Positions 23,401 through 34,954 of a stretch of DNA of 64,000 nucleotides are shown piece by piece; the stretch's first letter is position 1; every line of letters begins with the position of its first letter. The DNA comes from Salminus brasiliensis (Eukaryota > Chordata > Actinopteri > Characiformes > Bryconidae). The translations under genes and the position numbers were made by a program. Where the stretch lies: contig NC_132878.1 in the NCBI RefSeq assembly GCF_030463535.1, forward strand, positions 33,916,261 to 33,980,260. Reading direction: 5' to 3'. Under the pieces are notes generated by a model that was given only the letters and a program-made list of their open reading frames with translations, had not been told where the DNA came from and made no database searches.

Positions 23401-25312
23401 ATGACATTTGATAATTGATGATGATTGTTAAGACATTTCTTCAGTTCTATTTTAGTTGCATTAGCTCCATCTCTTAACCCCATAATGCAGAGAGGCTTAT
23501 TACACAGTAACTACAGGGACTTATGTGGGGGGTTTGTAACAACACTTTAGGCCCTCCAGTGGACCATATGCTGGATAATATTAACAAGAATAATAACCAT
23601 AACAAGGATAATATTGTTACAATGTCATTCGGTTCCATTTCTAGTACATATACTAGCCTATACTATACTCTAACTGTACTATACTAACCAATAAGATTCA
23701 TTATGGCCCCAGTGGTGGGTAGTAAGGGGGTTTGAGGCTGCAAACATGACAGGAAATGAGTCTTGTTCTAAGACTGCTTAGAGAAGGCTCCACCTAGCCA
23801 TCAACTTGCAATTTTGTTTTCCATGTAACGAAACACCTGTGCAGTTGCAGTAATGCCACGGAATCAATCAAATGGCAATAAAGGACTTGGAGTCTTTCAG
23901 ATCCTTCAGATTTCTGATGCATGAAGTTTACATTTACATTTACATTGAAGGCATTTAGCAGAGTTATCCAGAGTGACTTACAAAAGTGCTTCACTGTATA
24001 CCCATGAGATATGCTTAGCTAGTTTGTATAGGCTAGGATCCAAAAAAAAACAAACATACAAAAGTCAGTGCAGAGACCACAATACTCAACACTACACTTT
24101 GCCCAAGTTCTACTATGTATAACTTTTAAAAATATATATATTTCCAGATTTACAGATATCTACATTACAACAAGTTTTTTTTAAAATTCACATAACACAT
24201 AAGCCATGTCAGATTAACAGCTAAGATTATAAAATAATGTAAGTTGTTATTGCAATAGACCAATTCCAAAGGTTTTTCCTTCTCATTATATGGAAAAAGC
24301 ACTTTGCAATTAAAATCAGTGGCTTCTATACCGTTAAAGACATTGTATTATACTCTTGAGGACAGATGCTGTTAAAGTGTGTGTTCTGGAGGGAGAGGGC
24401 CCTTTTTTTTATGTTGCTTTATAAATTGTAAGGTAATCAAAGGCCATCGAAATACTAATTTGCGGCCAGCACTCACAAATGTGACTTTATCAAGATACGC
24501 CTTAACATCTGTCCTGCCATATTGTCTAGTGTTGGCTTTACCTGTGCCGAGGCAGAGTAAATAGACTGTACTAGATATGACAATTTAGTTGTCAAAACAA
24601 AAAACAAAACACAAATATGAAATAATGTTTTACCTTCAATAGTGAGTTTGATATCTGTGTATTCATTTGCTTTAAGTGTACAGCTGTACTCTCCTCCATC
24701 CTCTTTAGTCAGGTGTGATATGAGTAGAGAGAGATTTCCTGGAGAGTGATCATTAACCAGCTGAACTCTGGCTCTGTACTGATCACTCTTACTGGATATC
24801 TCTTCCCATGCATTTCTGATTGTGTATTTCTCCCAGGTGAATCGCTCAGGTGTGGTTTGTAGGTCAGTGCAGTAGCAGGGCAGCAGAACTGACCCTCCTG
24901 TATGTGCTGTCAGTGTCTTTATCTTTTTGTTGTCATTTAGTGTGCAGCCTGCAGAAACAGCCCAGGTAATACAGTGTATTACATCAACACAAATCTTAAA
25001 ACTAGCAGAAAACTAGCAAACCTCAAGCAACATTATGAAGCATTTTATCTTAAAATAACAGTTTCATTGTAAAATAACAGTAAAATCTTGTTGATGCTCC
25101 ACTTATGTGTAACACAGAGAATAATGTCTCTGTTGCTGACACTCTGGGCTTGCCCTGCTGCTAACTGCAGTGTGTAACTCTGGTAAAGTGGGCAGGACAA
25201 CACTCAGGAGCACTGTGTAACACTATGTAAGTTGAGTCATATTTGTCTAAAATCTCATATAATATTAATCAACCACCTCAGTCCACATCAGCTTCTTTCA
25301 CTTTCAGTGATG

Positions 25313-25351
<39 letters not shown>

Positions 25352-27582
25352 TTGTCAAAAAATGCATGTGTAAAGCATATCCTTCTTCAAGGGGTGTCTC
25401 AAAGTGCAAATTAACCTTCCCGACTGTACAGGAAGTCCAGGAGTAAGAACTGCCAATTCTCTAAATTCAAAGTGTCCTTTTTGTAGCATTTTGAACCTTT
25501 TTGGCACCCTGCAGAAATTCGAGCAAAAAAGCAACAACTCTCTCATTTTTGGTTTTCTTACATTGTTCGGCAATTCATGATCCAAAATAGGAGCTAAGGA
25601 CTGACAGTGCTGAGCAATATTAATTCTTATTCTAATTCTAATTCTAAATTATAAAATACTTTTTACCTTCAACAGTGAGTTGAATGTATGTGAGTCCACC
25701 ATCCTTAACATCACACATGTACACTTGTCCATCCTCTTCAGTCAAGTGTGATATGAGTAGAAAGAGATTAGCTGATGAGTGATCATTAAACAGCTGAACT
25801 CTGTCTCTGTACTGATCACTCTCACTGGATATCACTTCCCATGTGTTTCTGGTTGTGTTGTATTTCTTCCAGGTGAAAGTCTCAGGTATGGCGTGTAGGT
25901 TGGCGCAGTAGCAGGGCAGCAGCACTGACTCTCCTGTACGTGCTGTGATATACTTTGTTGCATCACGGTTTCCTGGAGTGCAGCCTGCAGAAAAACACAC
26001 ATGATTTTTGTTTACTTTTTACTGTCAAAATGTATGACCCTTTTGTTATGCATCCAATAAGCCCCCCTGGAATTCTGAACATTGCCTTAACGAGAAGTGC
26101 TGCGAAGGTTCCATTAAAATCTGCAATCTGTGTTCTGGTAAATATTACAAAATAACTCCTTACTACAGAGATAGGGATTACTGTACTGTACTATACTGTG
26201 CTATTAGGATCACATAACTGGTTAACCTTTGACCACAGCTCAGTTTTAAAGCTAATAAAATGCTGATATCAAGGCTATCTATATGCAATACTAAATTATA
26301 TTACCAAACAGATGATGGAGAAAAACAAGAAGATAAATGTCCTGCTGTTTGATCTCACTTTGGTGAGTTTTTCTTTTTATTTACACAGAAATACAGTATG
26401 AAAGTCTGGCATACATTGGCATATATCAGAACCATCATAAAAACTGTGTATGTGGGTTTTAAGACATTTCTTCTTATTGGAGAGGATGGTTGGTGAGTGA
26501 GACCCATTTGTTTGCAAATCCTAATGCATTTTTTACCCTGTTATTCGTAACATAAAAAATCAAACATTCAAATTAATCAGCGTCTGGATCTTCCCTTAAC
26601 CATTTTACAAGTGTGGTCCCACTGGATTATGCTTTGTGTTCCAGAAAGCATGCGCAAATCATATGCTTATGATGTCTTGTTGCTCACTAAACCATTGTGA
26701 AAATGTTCAGATTAACCAATGCTGCTTCTGGTAATTTAGTCTATTTCTTGACATAACCTTGGCAGATTTCTGCCATAGAATCCAAAATGCAGTGCAGTGC
26801 AGGTGTCATAATCATTGTAAGGTGGAACTTTATGCTGAGCACAGTTAACTTAGGGCTAACTTTATATGTTATTTATTTATTTATTATGTTATCTTACAAT
26901 GTTTTAAAACACTTTGCATCATTCATTTTAGTATAATATAAGAATATAAGAAGTCATCATGTGACATTATTAAAGTGCATACATTGATTATTAATTATCC
27001 GCTTAAATAGCCTATGGCTCACCAGTGGTGTCATTATAAACACCATATTTATTATATTTTATACATACATACATGTTATATTCATATTTATTACCAAGAA
27101 AACAGCCCCACCACTTTGTCCAGACGTCCCTGTATTACTGAGGAATAAATAGTATTGTGTAATAAGCCTATCTGCATTAAGGGGTTAATGAAAAAATACC
27201 ACAGGTACAATTTATCTGGTCTGCATGCGCAGCCTGCTGTTAATCCCCCCATGATGTAGAGTAGAAGCTGTGTAATGATCACTTTCTATAACTTCAGCTG
27301 AGAAGTTACTCTAGGTAGACCATTATAGATAGCCAGAACTTAATTGCGAAAGGGTTCACAAATTACGTGTTTCATTAGGAGAAGATGGGAAGATGTAAGA
27401 GGTAAGATGTCAACCAGGCTGCTTTGACCCATTCATTTATGACAAAGTGTACCTCATCTTGCCCTGTCTCTGATCTTCTAATACATTATAAAATATGTTG
27501 GAGTTCCTACAGTAGAAAAGAAAGCTTTACACTCACCTTCAGTGATATGAAGCACAAGCAGTAGATATAAACACATTGTCAT
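20380..27582 (-). CDS. Receptor gene C: two V-set Ig domains, ITIM-tailed
   Basis: Eight exons, high to low: signal 27537-27582 (MTMCLYLLLVLHITE), V1 25667-25984, V2 24634-24948, stalk 23203-23280, membrane 22974-23081, tail 22787-22854, 22634-22699 and 20380-20487 (stop at 20380-20382). Total 1107 nt, 368 residues, one frame, GT/AG throughout. The start was set at the first of two in-frame ATGs because it gives the same 46-nt exon as A, B and D. The tail has VTYCTV and IEYASI, both fitting ITIM, plus LYCTVL in the middle exon, a Tyr site with Gly at -2. An inhibitory role through SH2 phosphatases is inferred. The tail and membrane exons pair with gene A. A further 45-nt exon at 20572-20616 is possible. 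Confidence 0.85.
20572..20616 (-). CDS. Possible extra tail exon of gene C
   Basis: 45 nt, phase 0 on both sides, behind a good acceptor (GTTCTTACAG). It would encode HNRELLYNDDAAQEK. The donor GTCTGC is weak. Gene A keeps the homologous donor end near 4864-4880 but not the acceptor half, so the exon is either specific to C or an unused relic. Confidence 0.35.
21195..21411. repeat. Long near-perfect fold-back hairpin
   Basis: Two arms of about 90 bases (21195-21286 and 21321-21411) are reverse complements with only a few mismatches around a 34-base loop. Both arms contain TATGACAGTTGTCATGAAAG or its complement. It lies in the intron between tail exons of gene C. A fold-back MITE is the simplest reading. 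Confidence 0.8.
22205..22476. repeat. MITE-like relic and L2-like LINE 3' end with (ATCTT)n tail
   Basis: 22205-22325 has GGTTCTTTAATAG ... GAAAGAACCC complementary ends typical of short fish MITEs. 22395-22476 reads GAATTTCCCCACTGTGGGAC, then ATAAAGGATT, followed by five TATCT units, the 3' terminus of a LINE with pentanucleotide tail. Confidence 0.55.
22634..22699 (-). CDS. Gene C exon 7: tail exon with a tyrosine site
   Basis: 66 nt, phase 0. It encodes DCSDGLYCTVLSEPTDTSEQ and then ER. Tyr with Val at +3 resembles an ITIM, but Gly at -2 falls outside the consensus. Gene A lost this Tyr. Confidence 0.8.
22974..23081 (-). CDS. Gene C exon 5: transmembrane segment
   Basis: 108 nt, phase 1 to phase 1. 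The helix reads PYYFIFAAVGGLLLLIIVGA and is followed by FQRHR. It is homologous to gene A 7253-7366. Confidence 0.85.
24634..24948 (-). CDS. Gene C exon 3: second V-set domain without in-frame ATG
   Basis: 315 nt, phase 1 at both ends, open throughout but with no methionine codon in frame, so ATG-based ORF calling skips it. It encodes GCTLNDNKK, then VLLPCYCTDLQTTPERFTW, SLLISHLTKEDGGEYSC and a TDIKLTIEG end. Acceptor TTTCTGCAG and donor GTAAAA match the sister exons. A 68-base block (24819-24886) is identical to the gene D V exon. Confidence 0.87.
25315..25349. repeat. (CT)n microsatellite
   Basis: About 34 bases of CT dinucleotides in the intron between the two V exons of gene C. Confidence 0.95.
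25667..25984 (-). CDS. Gene C exon 2: first V-set domain
   Basis: 318 nt, phase 1 at both ends. It has GCT at the start, strand B VLLPCYCANL, strand C FTWKK, and ISHLTEEDGQVYMC with the F-strand Cys. The sequon NLS of the paralogues is NLF here, so that glycosylation site is lost. Confidence 0.88.
25985..27536. other. Gene C intron 1
   Basis: About 1.55 kb, AT-rich. A reverse copy of the short dispersed element lies at 27090-27190. No other exon is visible. Confidence 0.5.
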
Positions 27583-28650
27583 TGTTGCTGAGCTCTGAAA
27601 CTCCAACACTGCAGCCAACGGAACCACAAAACGCATACTACACTCTTCAACCATGCAGTAACCACAAAACCCTAGTCTACCACACCCTAATGTACACAAA
27701 GTTTGTCTCCCACACACACACTGACTTGGCACAATAGTATCCTGTGTGTTGTCACATTACTCCTTCCTCTTTTTCTCTTTTAGCACATGATATGCCAAAT
27801 TTAAGGACATGTGGTCATTTACTAGATTCTTTGCCATAGACATGCAACTTTAGAACTCCCTACCTTGCAGTTTCATCTTGCTGGTGTATGAAATTATTTA
27901 CTTCAAGTCACCTCAAGTCAACCCTCTTTTTTCCCCTTTATTTCCTTACTTTCTGTTCTCTCTCTATCTGTTTTGCATGTTGTGTGTGGTGCCCTGTTTC
28001 TCCTACTGTGTCCTAATGTTCACTCAGCCTGGCTCTCCACTGCCCTGCTGTGTTACAGTTCTACTCTGGAGTTCTGCAGTGATCCACTAATACCACACTC
28101 CATTGCTATACATACACATACACAGAATAAGAACAATGTACAGTCATATCAAATTTATTTGCCTTATCACACTTTACAGGGTCCAACAGCGTTACAGTAT
28201 TTCAGGATACTTCACCATGTCACATTGGACAGCATGGAGCAGCTTTGCAGTTACATTCCAAGGTGCTAGAATTAATTATTGAGAAGTATGGCTGACAGTG
28301 TCAGCCTTTTGTGTGGTTCTTCTAATCTTCTGACTAGACAAGCGTTTGGCTGAGGTCACAGTTGAGTCAGCTGATGATTGGAGAGCTCCTGATTTGCAAG
28401 TGATGCTAAAAGATAATTTTGCTGCTATGAGCTCTTTATATCATGTTAAAGGATTCCATATCAGTTCAAGAAACAGACTTAAAAATAGAGAACTAAACAA
28501 TTTTATTATATAAAGCCTACTCACAGACTATGCAAAAGAAATGAAATTCAGAGGTTGGTTTAGAGGCATCATGTGGAGATTGAAACACAAAGACAAAAAT
28601 ATAAAGATATTCTTCAAAAGTTTGTAATTTTTCAGCACTGGAGGTCTGTT

Positions 28651-28715
28651 CTACTGCAGATTTACTACTCCATCTTCATCAGTACTGATGTGGTGAACAG
28701 TAGCAGGACCTGACT
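28651..28715 (-). CDS. Gene D exon 5: short tail
   Basis: 65 nt including the stop, entering in phase 1 after TTACCCACTTAAG. It encodes SGPATVHHISTDEDGVVNLQ. The acceptor region resembles that of the gene B tail (TTACCCACCAG), which supports the call. Confidence 0.62.
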
Positions 28716-31700
28716 CTTAAGTGGGTAAAATGCAAAAGAAAATGTTAGGATGTGATACACTGTAAAGTAAAATAAACAATACATTCATTCACACACAGAA
28801 AAATAGTAGCAAAAGTAGAATGACTTGTATGTGATATAATTTGTACCTTTGGTTCTCTTGGTGCAATAGACCGCAGCTACAATGACATGGAGAAAGATCA
28901 CAGTCACAAAGGCAAAGGGGATGAAGGGCAGAGACTGTGGAGAACCTGCAATAGTAATAGACAGGGGGCATTCTTAATAATGTCATTGTAATAGTTTAGT
29001 TTAGTACTTTTTTAATGTTCAGATATTACATTATTATATTAGAGTTATAGGGCTGTTTTACTGGGCAAGGATTAATCTTAGTTTTGAGTTTATTTATATA
29101 TTTTGAATGAAGATTTTCCCTTGAAAAGTATAGAAATATAGTCCAATACTTGGCTAAATCTCTGTCTGGGAAACCAGGCCATAGTTCTAAAGGCTAACAA
29201 GACATCACACATATACGCACACACAGCAAAAAAATAAGCCTTGTTGGCGAAATTATTCTTAAATAATAGTGCAACTATTGTTGATGAAACAATATATCAC
29301 TTTTTGTTAGCTGACATTTACATTTTGTCAAACATTACATGATCAAGAACCAATAAATTGCCTTGTGTTGTGACAAAAATCTTGATACATTCACAAAATA
29401 TTCATCCTTCTTATGTTATTATTTTTTTTTCTTTCCAGGGTTTAGTTCCAACAGAGCCAACATAGCTCATAATGATAGCAAACACAGAAATGCTGAAGAT
29501 AGAGGAGGTCTTTTGCTGTTACTTTTTTGAGGTAATGCTGGTGGAAGGCTCAGTTGACGTTATATGATTGATTTCACTGACAAAACGTTGGACTAGGTTT
29601 TGAAGGGGCAGAAACATGGTGTAAATATATATAACCTTCAACACAATGGAGACCATTTATGGCAGTTCAGTTCGGAGCTCTAACCGCTGAGCCACCACTG
29701 CTCCTTTACAGAATCTTCGAGACTCAGTTCGGAGCTACAGTCTTCAGTTGGACCACACGGTAAAAAATAAAATGTTTTAAAAACAATAAAATGTAGAAAG
29801 AACTTGACACCCTGTCTCCTTCATTACATTCTCTTATATGTGATTACTGGACAGGTATTAGCAGATATCCCATTGTACTAAATTACTCCAATAATGTTCC
29901 AGTCCAGTAATGGATTGACTCTACACTGAATGTAGACCTGAATGTCAGTTACAATGTTCAAATCCACATGTAGCAGTGAGTAGGATATGCATGATATGGC
30001 TTCAAGCACTTCTCTCATGGTCCAACACTCTCAAAGACCACTGCCTGACAAATGACTGATAAGACTATGGACCACTAACTGACTGACTCAATCTAAAGCT
30101 ATATCTATATCCTTTGCTATAGCTAAAATTATTTACATAATGTTGCAAGAAACATATTCATAAGCAGTGTCTGTGTTTTTCTGACTATACTTATATAGGG
30201 GTTGACTTAGTAAACTTAGTTAACTTAGTTAATTTATTAAATTGAGCAATGTCTGGAATATAAACAGTCAGCAAGCAAATAAATATTAGTTTGTATGCCA
30301 CAGTACAACATTTGCACTGCATTAGTTGTAGCTGCCATGAGTTGCAGCACTCAGAACATGAAATAAAAAAAATCTGGATATTGAAATTTGGATTTCATTG
30401 ACTTTTATTGTTGTGGCCAGTTTGACTAACTGCCTGAATGATTCTGGTGTTAAACACAAAGAAACTGTTTTTTTTTATTATTATTATTTTTTAGGTTAAG
30501 AGATGAAAAGGGCAAATTTGACATAATTTCACACAGAAATGGGCCGGACAAGATAATTGGCACCTTTTAAAATTGTAGGTACAAAACCTCTAAATAATAT
30601 TTCAAACATGTGATGCTCATTTGAACTCACCTGTGGCAGGTAACAGGTGTGGGCCATAAAAAAACTCAGATAAAAAGGAGAGAAGTTGACTCTGTGTGTC
30701 TGTGTGTGCCACATCTCCAGAGATCCAGAGATCTTGATGTTCCTTTGTCCACAGTGCGCAACATAATCAAGAAGTTTACAACCCATGGCATTGTACCTAA
30801 TCTCCGTGGACGTTCGCAGTTTGTCAAAATGTACGTGAGTGAGCCAAAATCCTCCTGGGAAAACGTCTTGAGGACAGATGAGACCAAGATAGAGCTTTTT
30901 TGGTAAAGCACATCATTCTACCGTTTACCGAATACATAAATGTGTAAAAGAAAAAACTTCAAAGGTGCCAACACTTTTGGCCATGACTGTATAACGCACG
31001 TTGGTTCAGTTAATTACGTCTTTGGGTTGAACAGAGAGAGCTGTTGTGGCTCTTTCTGAGGTGGAAAGGGGATGTTGGGCAACTTTGCCAGTGGTCAGAC
31101 ACACATAAGTAAGTAGTGTCAGTATTGCAGCATTGAAATCATGACAATGACATTATCCTTTGCTATAGATGTGACAAAGCCACATTTTAGTCTAACAAAT
31201 CAGTTTTCAACAAATTGTCACTTCAGCTTTGCTAAAGTCATTAGCACAAATTAAAGAGAGGGAAGCATGACTAATCACAACCACAATGAAGTTGTAATGC
31301 TGGTGGAAGGCTCAGTTGACGTTATATGATTGATTTCACTGACAAACGTTGGACTAGGTTTTGAAGGGGCAGAAACATGGTGTAAACATATATAACCTTC
31401 AACACAATGGAGACCATTTATGGCAGTTCAGTTCGGAGCTCTAACCGCTGAGCCACCACTGCTCCTTTACATAGAGAGCTGTTGTGGCTCTTTCTGAGGT
31501 GGAAAGGGGATGTTGGGCAACTTTGCCAGTGGTCAGGCACACATAAGTAAGTAGTGTCAGTATTGCAGCTTTGAAATCATGACAATGACATTAAAAGCCA
31601 CATTTTAGTCTAACAAATCAGTTTTCAACAAATTGTTACTTCAGCTTTGCTAATGTCATTAACACAAATTAAAGAGAGGGGAGCATGACTAATCACAACC

Positions 31701-34700
31701 ACAATGAAGTTGTTCAGTAAAAAGTCATTCAGAGTGGGTTTGGTGCAAAATGGTTAATTGTAGAGAAACTTGCAGACTAATTCATTCTTTATAGTGGTGG
31801 TAATAGGAACCAGGGATCACCATGGCTGCAGATGTATACACACATATTTGATGAGTGGTAAAACATATAAGAAGGAATTTAATTTGCCCATTCTGAAAAC
31901 GAGCAGATGATGAACAAACAAGTGATAATAAGTGAATAGCACACCGCAACTTGCCCTTGTTTACATTGGATTTCCATAAAGCACACATGTTTCTATAGTG
32001 AGCCAATAAAAAAGATTTCAGGTGGCACATTAGCCAATAACTGTCCTCATAAACAAAGGTTAAGCACAGCACCATCTGCTGGCCAGAACAGTGTTAAGAT
32101 TTGGAGAATTGGAATTTGACTTGTTCTGAGAGCAAAGAGAGGCCCCAGTCAGTATTAGTGTAGTGTTCCTAATCAAGTGCTCAGTAAGTGTACATCGTTT
32201 TTCAGACAGTTAACTGAAGGCTGCAACTGGAGCTACACTTTGACCACATTTACACCTGGTCACTTCATGCATCTTAAGTATCAGGGTTATATCTGGATAA
32301 GTGTAAACACATCCAAGACTCAACTAACACAGATAAAACAACGACCACTCAAACCACTTACAGCAGGGTAAACACATTCTGCAACCAAAACCCCTCCCAG
32401 TATAACCCAATCAGCAGTAATAACTGCCATGCAATGAGCACATTTGCATATTCCATCCCACACAGTGACTCAAAGATGCATTTGACTACCAAGTGTAAAT
32501 GCATGTGGCTAAAGTCTTAACAGGATACAATCCAGATACTAGTCACTCATTGCTGGTTGATTCATCCACAGCATCCCCCGCGGGCACTGTCCAGCATAAT
32601 CTGGTAAAATTACTAGTACTGTCAACTTGAAGATCTGTTTTATTTGTAAATGATACTTCAGACCCTTTGTACTTTGGTCATAAACAAACTCACTGTTGCG
32701 GTATCTGGAAAGTTTTATAGATTGTCAGTGGAACCAGCCAATTAACAGCAGTGTTTAAAATAATGAGAAGCTATGGTTTCAGAGTCATGGCAATAGCACA
32801 TGAGTAATTGTGCCTCGGCTGTGTCTGTTAATTATTTGTGAATGCATTTACATATATTTCCCGGGCTCGGCAAGCTGCCACTGTTGGGCCCTTGAGCAAG
32901 GCCCTTTACCCTCTCTGCTCCCCGGGCGCTGGAGTTGGCTGCCCACCGCTCTGGGTGTGTGTGTACTCACTGCCCCTAGTTCACTTTACCTTTACCTTTA
33001 CCTTTACCTTTACATATTAACACACTATTAACATATTATTGTGCTATAAATGCATTATTAACATACTGTTAAATAATTACAGTGCTGTAAAATACTAATA
33101 TCAGTAAAAAAAAAAAAATGAAAAAGTCTGTGATTGGAATCTGTAATTACCTTTTTGAGAAGAGTTTGTTGTTGTAGACTCAGTGAAAGGTTTCAGTGTG
33201 ATTTCAGAAGTTGGACCAGGTGTTTGAGGTGAGGCCCCTGCAAGAGTTTGCAACATTGTGGGTGATCTGTTGCTGGACGTCTATTCTGAATGGATACATT
33301 TGAGGGAGAATATTTATAATAGTATTCCAGCACCTCAGTTGGTGTTTCTAAATCTAGTTCTCAATGATAGAACTCTAAAATGTGATAACGAGACAGTAAG
33401 GTTGGTTTCTAAGTAATTTAGCTTTTTTATGCAGGATCACATTTTAACAGAGAAATGGTCTGAACATGTAATAGGGAGAATTCCCTCACTGTCATTGCTA
33501 TGGTGGCCAGGATAATGTTCACGAGAACTACTGCACTGCTTCAGTCCACATGCTTCTTTCACTTTTTTAGTGATGCTCTCAGTCTGCCCAAAAAAATGTG
33601 TCCTCTAGTAGTGCCTCAAAACATAAATTATACTTCTTAGCGGTAGGAAGAGCCCAGGGGCAAGAAATGCCACTTTTCCATAGTGTTGCTTTAAGGCAGA
33701 GAGCATTTCCTAGAGGAAATAGTGTTGTACCTGTTACAGTGAAGATGTAGTATCTGTATTCTTTCATCTGAAGATTACACCTGTATAGTCCTCCATCCTC
33801 TTCAGTCAGGTGTGATAAGAGTAGAGAGAGATTAGCTGGAGAGTGATCATTAACCAGCTGAACTCTGTTTCTGTACTGATCACTTTCACTGGATATGTCT
33901 TCCCATGTGTTTCTCATTGTGTATTTCTCCCAGGTGAATCGCTCAGGTGTGGTTTGTAGGTCAGTGCAGTAGCAGGGCAGCAGTGCTGACCCATCTATGT
34001 GTGCAGTAATGTGTTTTGTCTGTCCCTGGTCTTCCAGTTTACAGCCTGCAGAAACAACACTGATCAGTCAGGACTGTTAGAGTTACAAGGCCTTCATTAA
34101 AGCCATGCCATAAATGTCCAAAGCATCACTTAATATGTTGTAAAATGTTCAATATTTTCCTTAAACTAATACAATGTTCATGGATTTAATAGGAAATAAA
34201 TCTTAACAATGGAACACAACTGTTACTAATATGTGTAGGTTTACATACAGCCATGTGAAAACCTTTTTCTTTTTGCTATACTTAAACACTTCACTTGATC
34301 AATATTGGGATATATAGTTGATATAACTGAACACATACAACTAAAGAAATGTCTTCTAAAATCTGTGAAATGTAGTTAATGTATTTTTTACTTTTATTTT
34401 CTCTGTGAGGAAAAGTTAAGACACTGCCATAATTATAAATGCCAAACTTTAGAATCAGATGCAGATGATTAGAACATCATTAGAGGGGTTATTTAAACCT
34501 CAGACATTTAGTTTGTTTTGTTCTTCAAATCAAATCAAATCAAATCAAATCAAATCAAATCAAATCAAATCAAATCAAATCAAATTTTATTTGTCACATA
34601 CATAGTCATACACAGTATAACTTGCAGTGAAATGCTTTTATGACAGTCTGCCCACATCAAGCTATACAATAAAAATCTACATTTAAACTTAACTAAACCT

Positions 34701-34889
34701 TAACTTAATGAAGTAAAGTGCAAAAGTGCAAAAGAAAAATAAAATAAAAATGAAGAAAATAAAAATAGAATAAGTTACATTTAAGTTAAAGAATAAAATA
34801 TAAAAATATGAAAATATAGAAATATAAGCAAAAAAAAATACAGGATACAAATATACAAATATATATACAGAGATGAAATAGCGCGTGTC

Positions 34890-34954
<65 letters not shown>

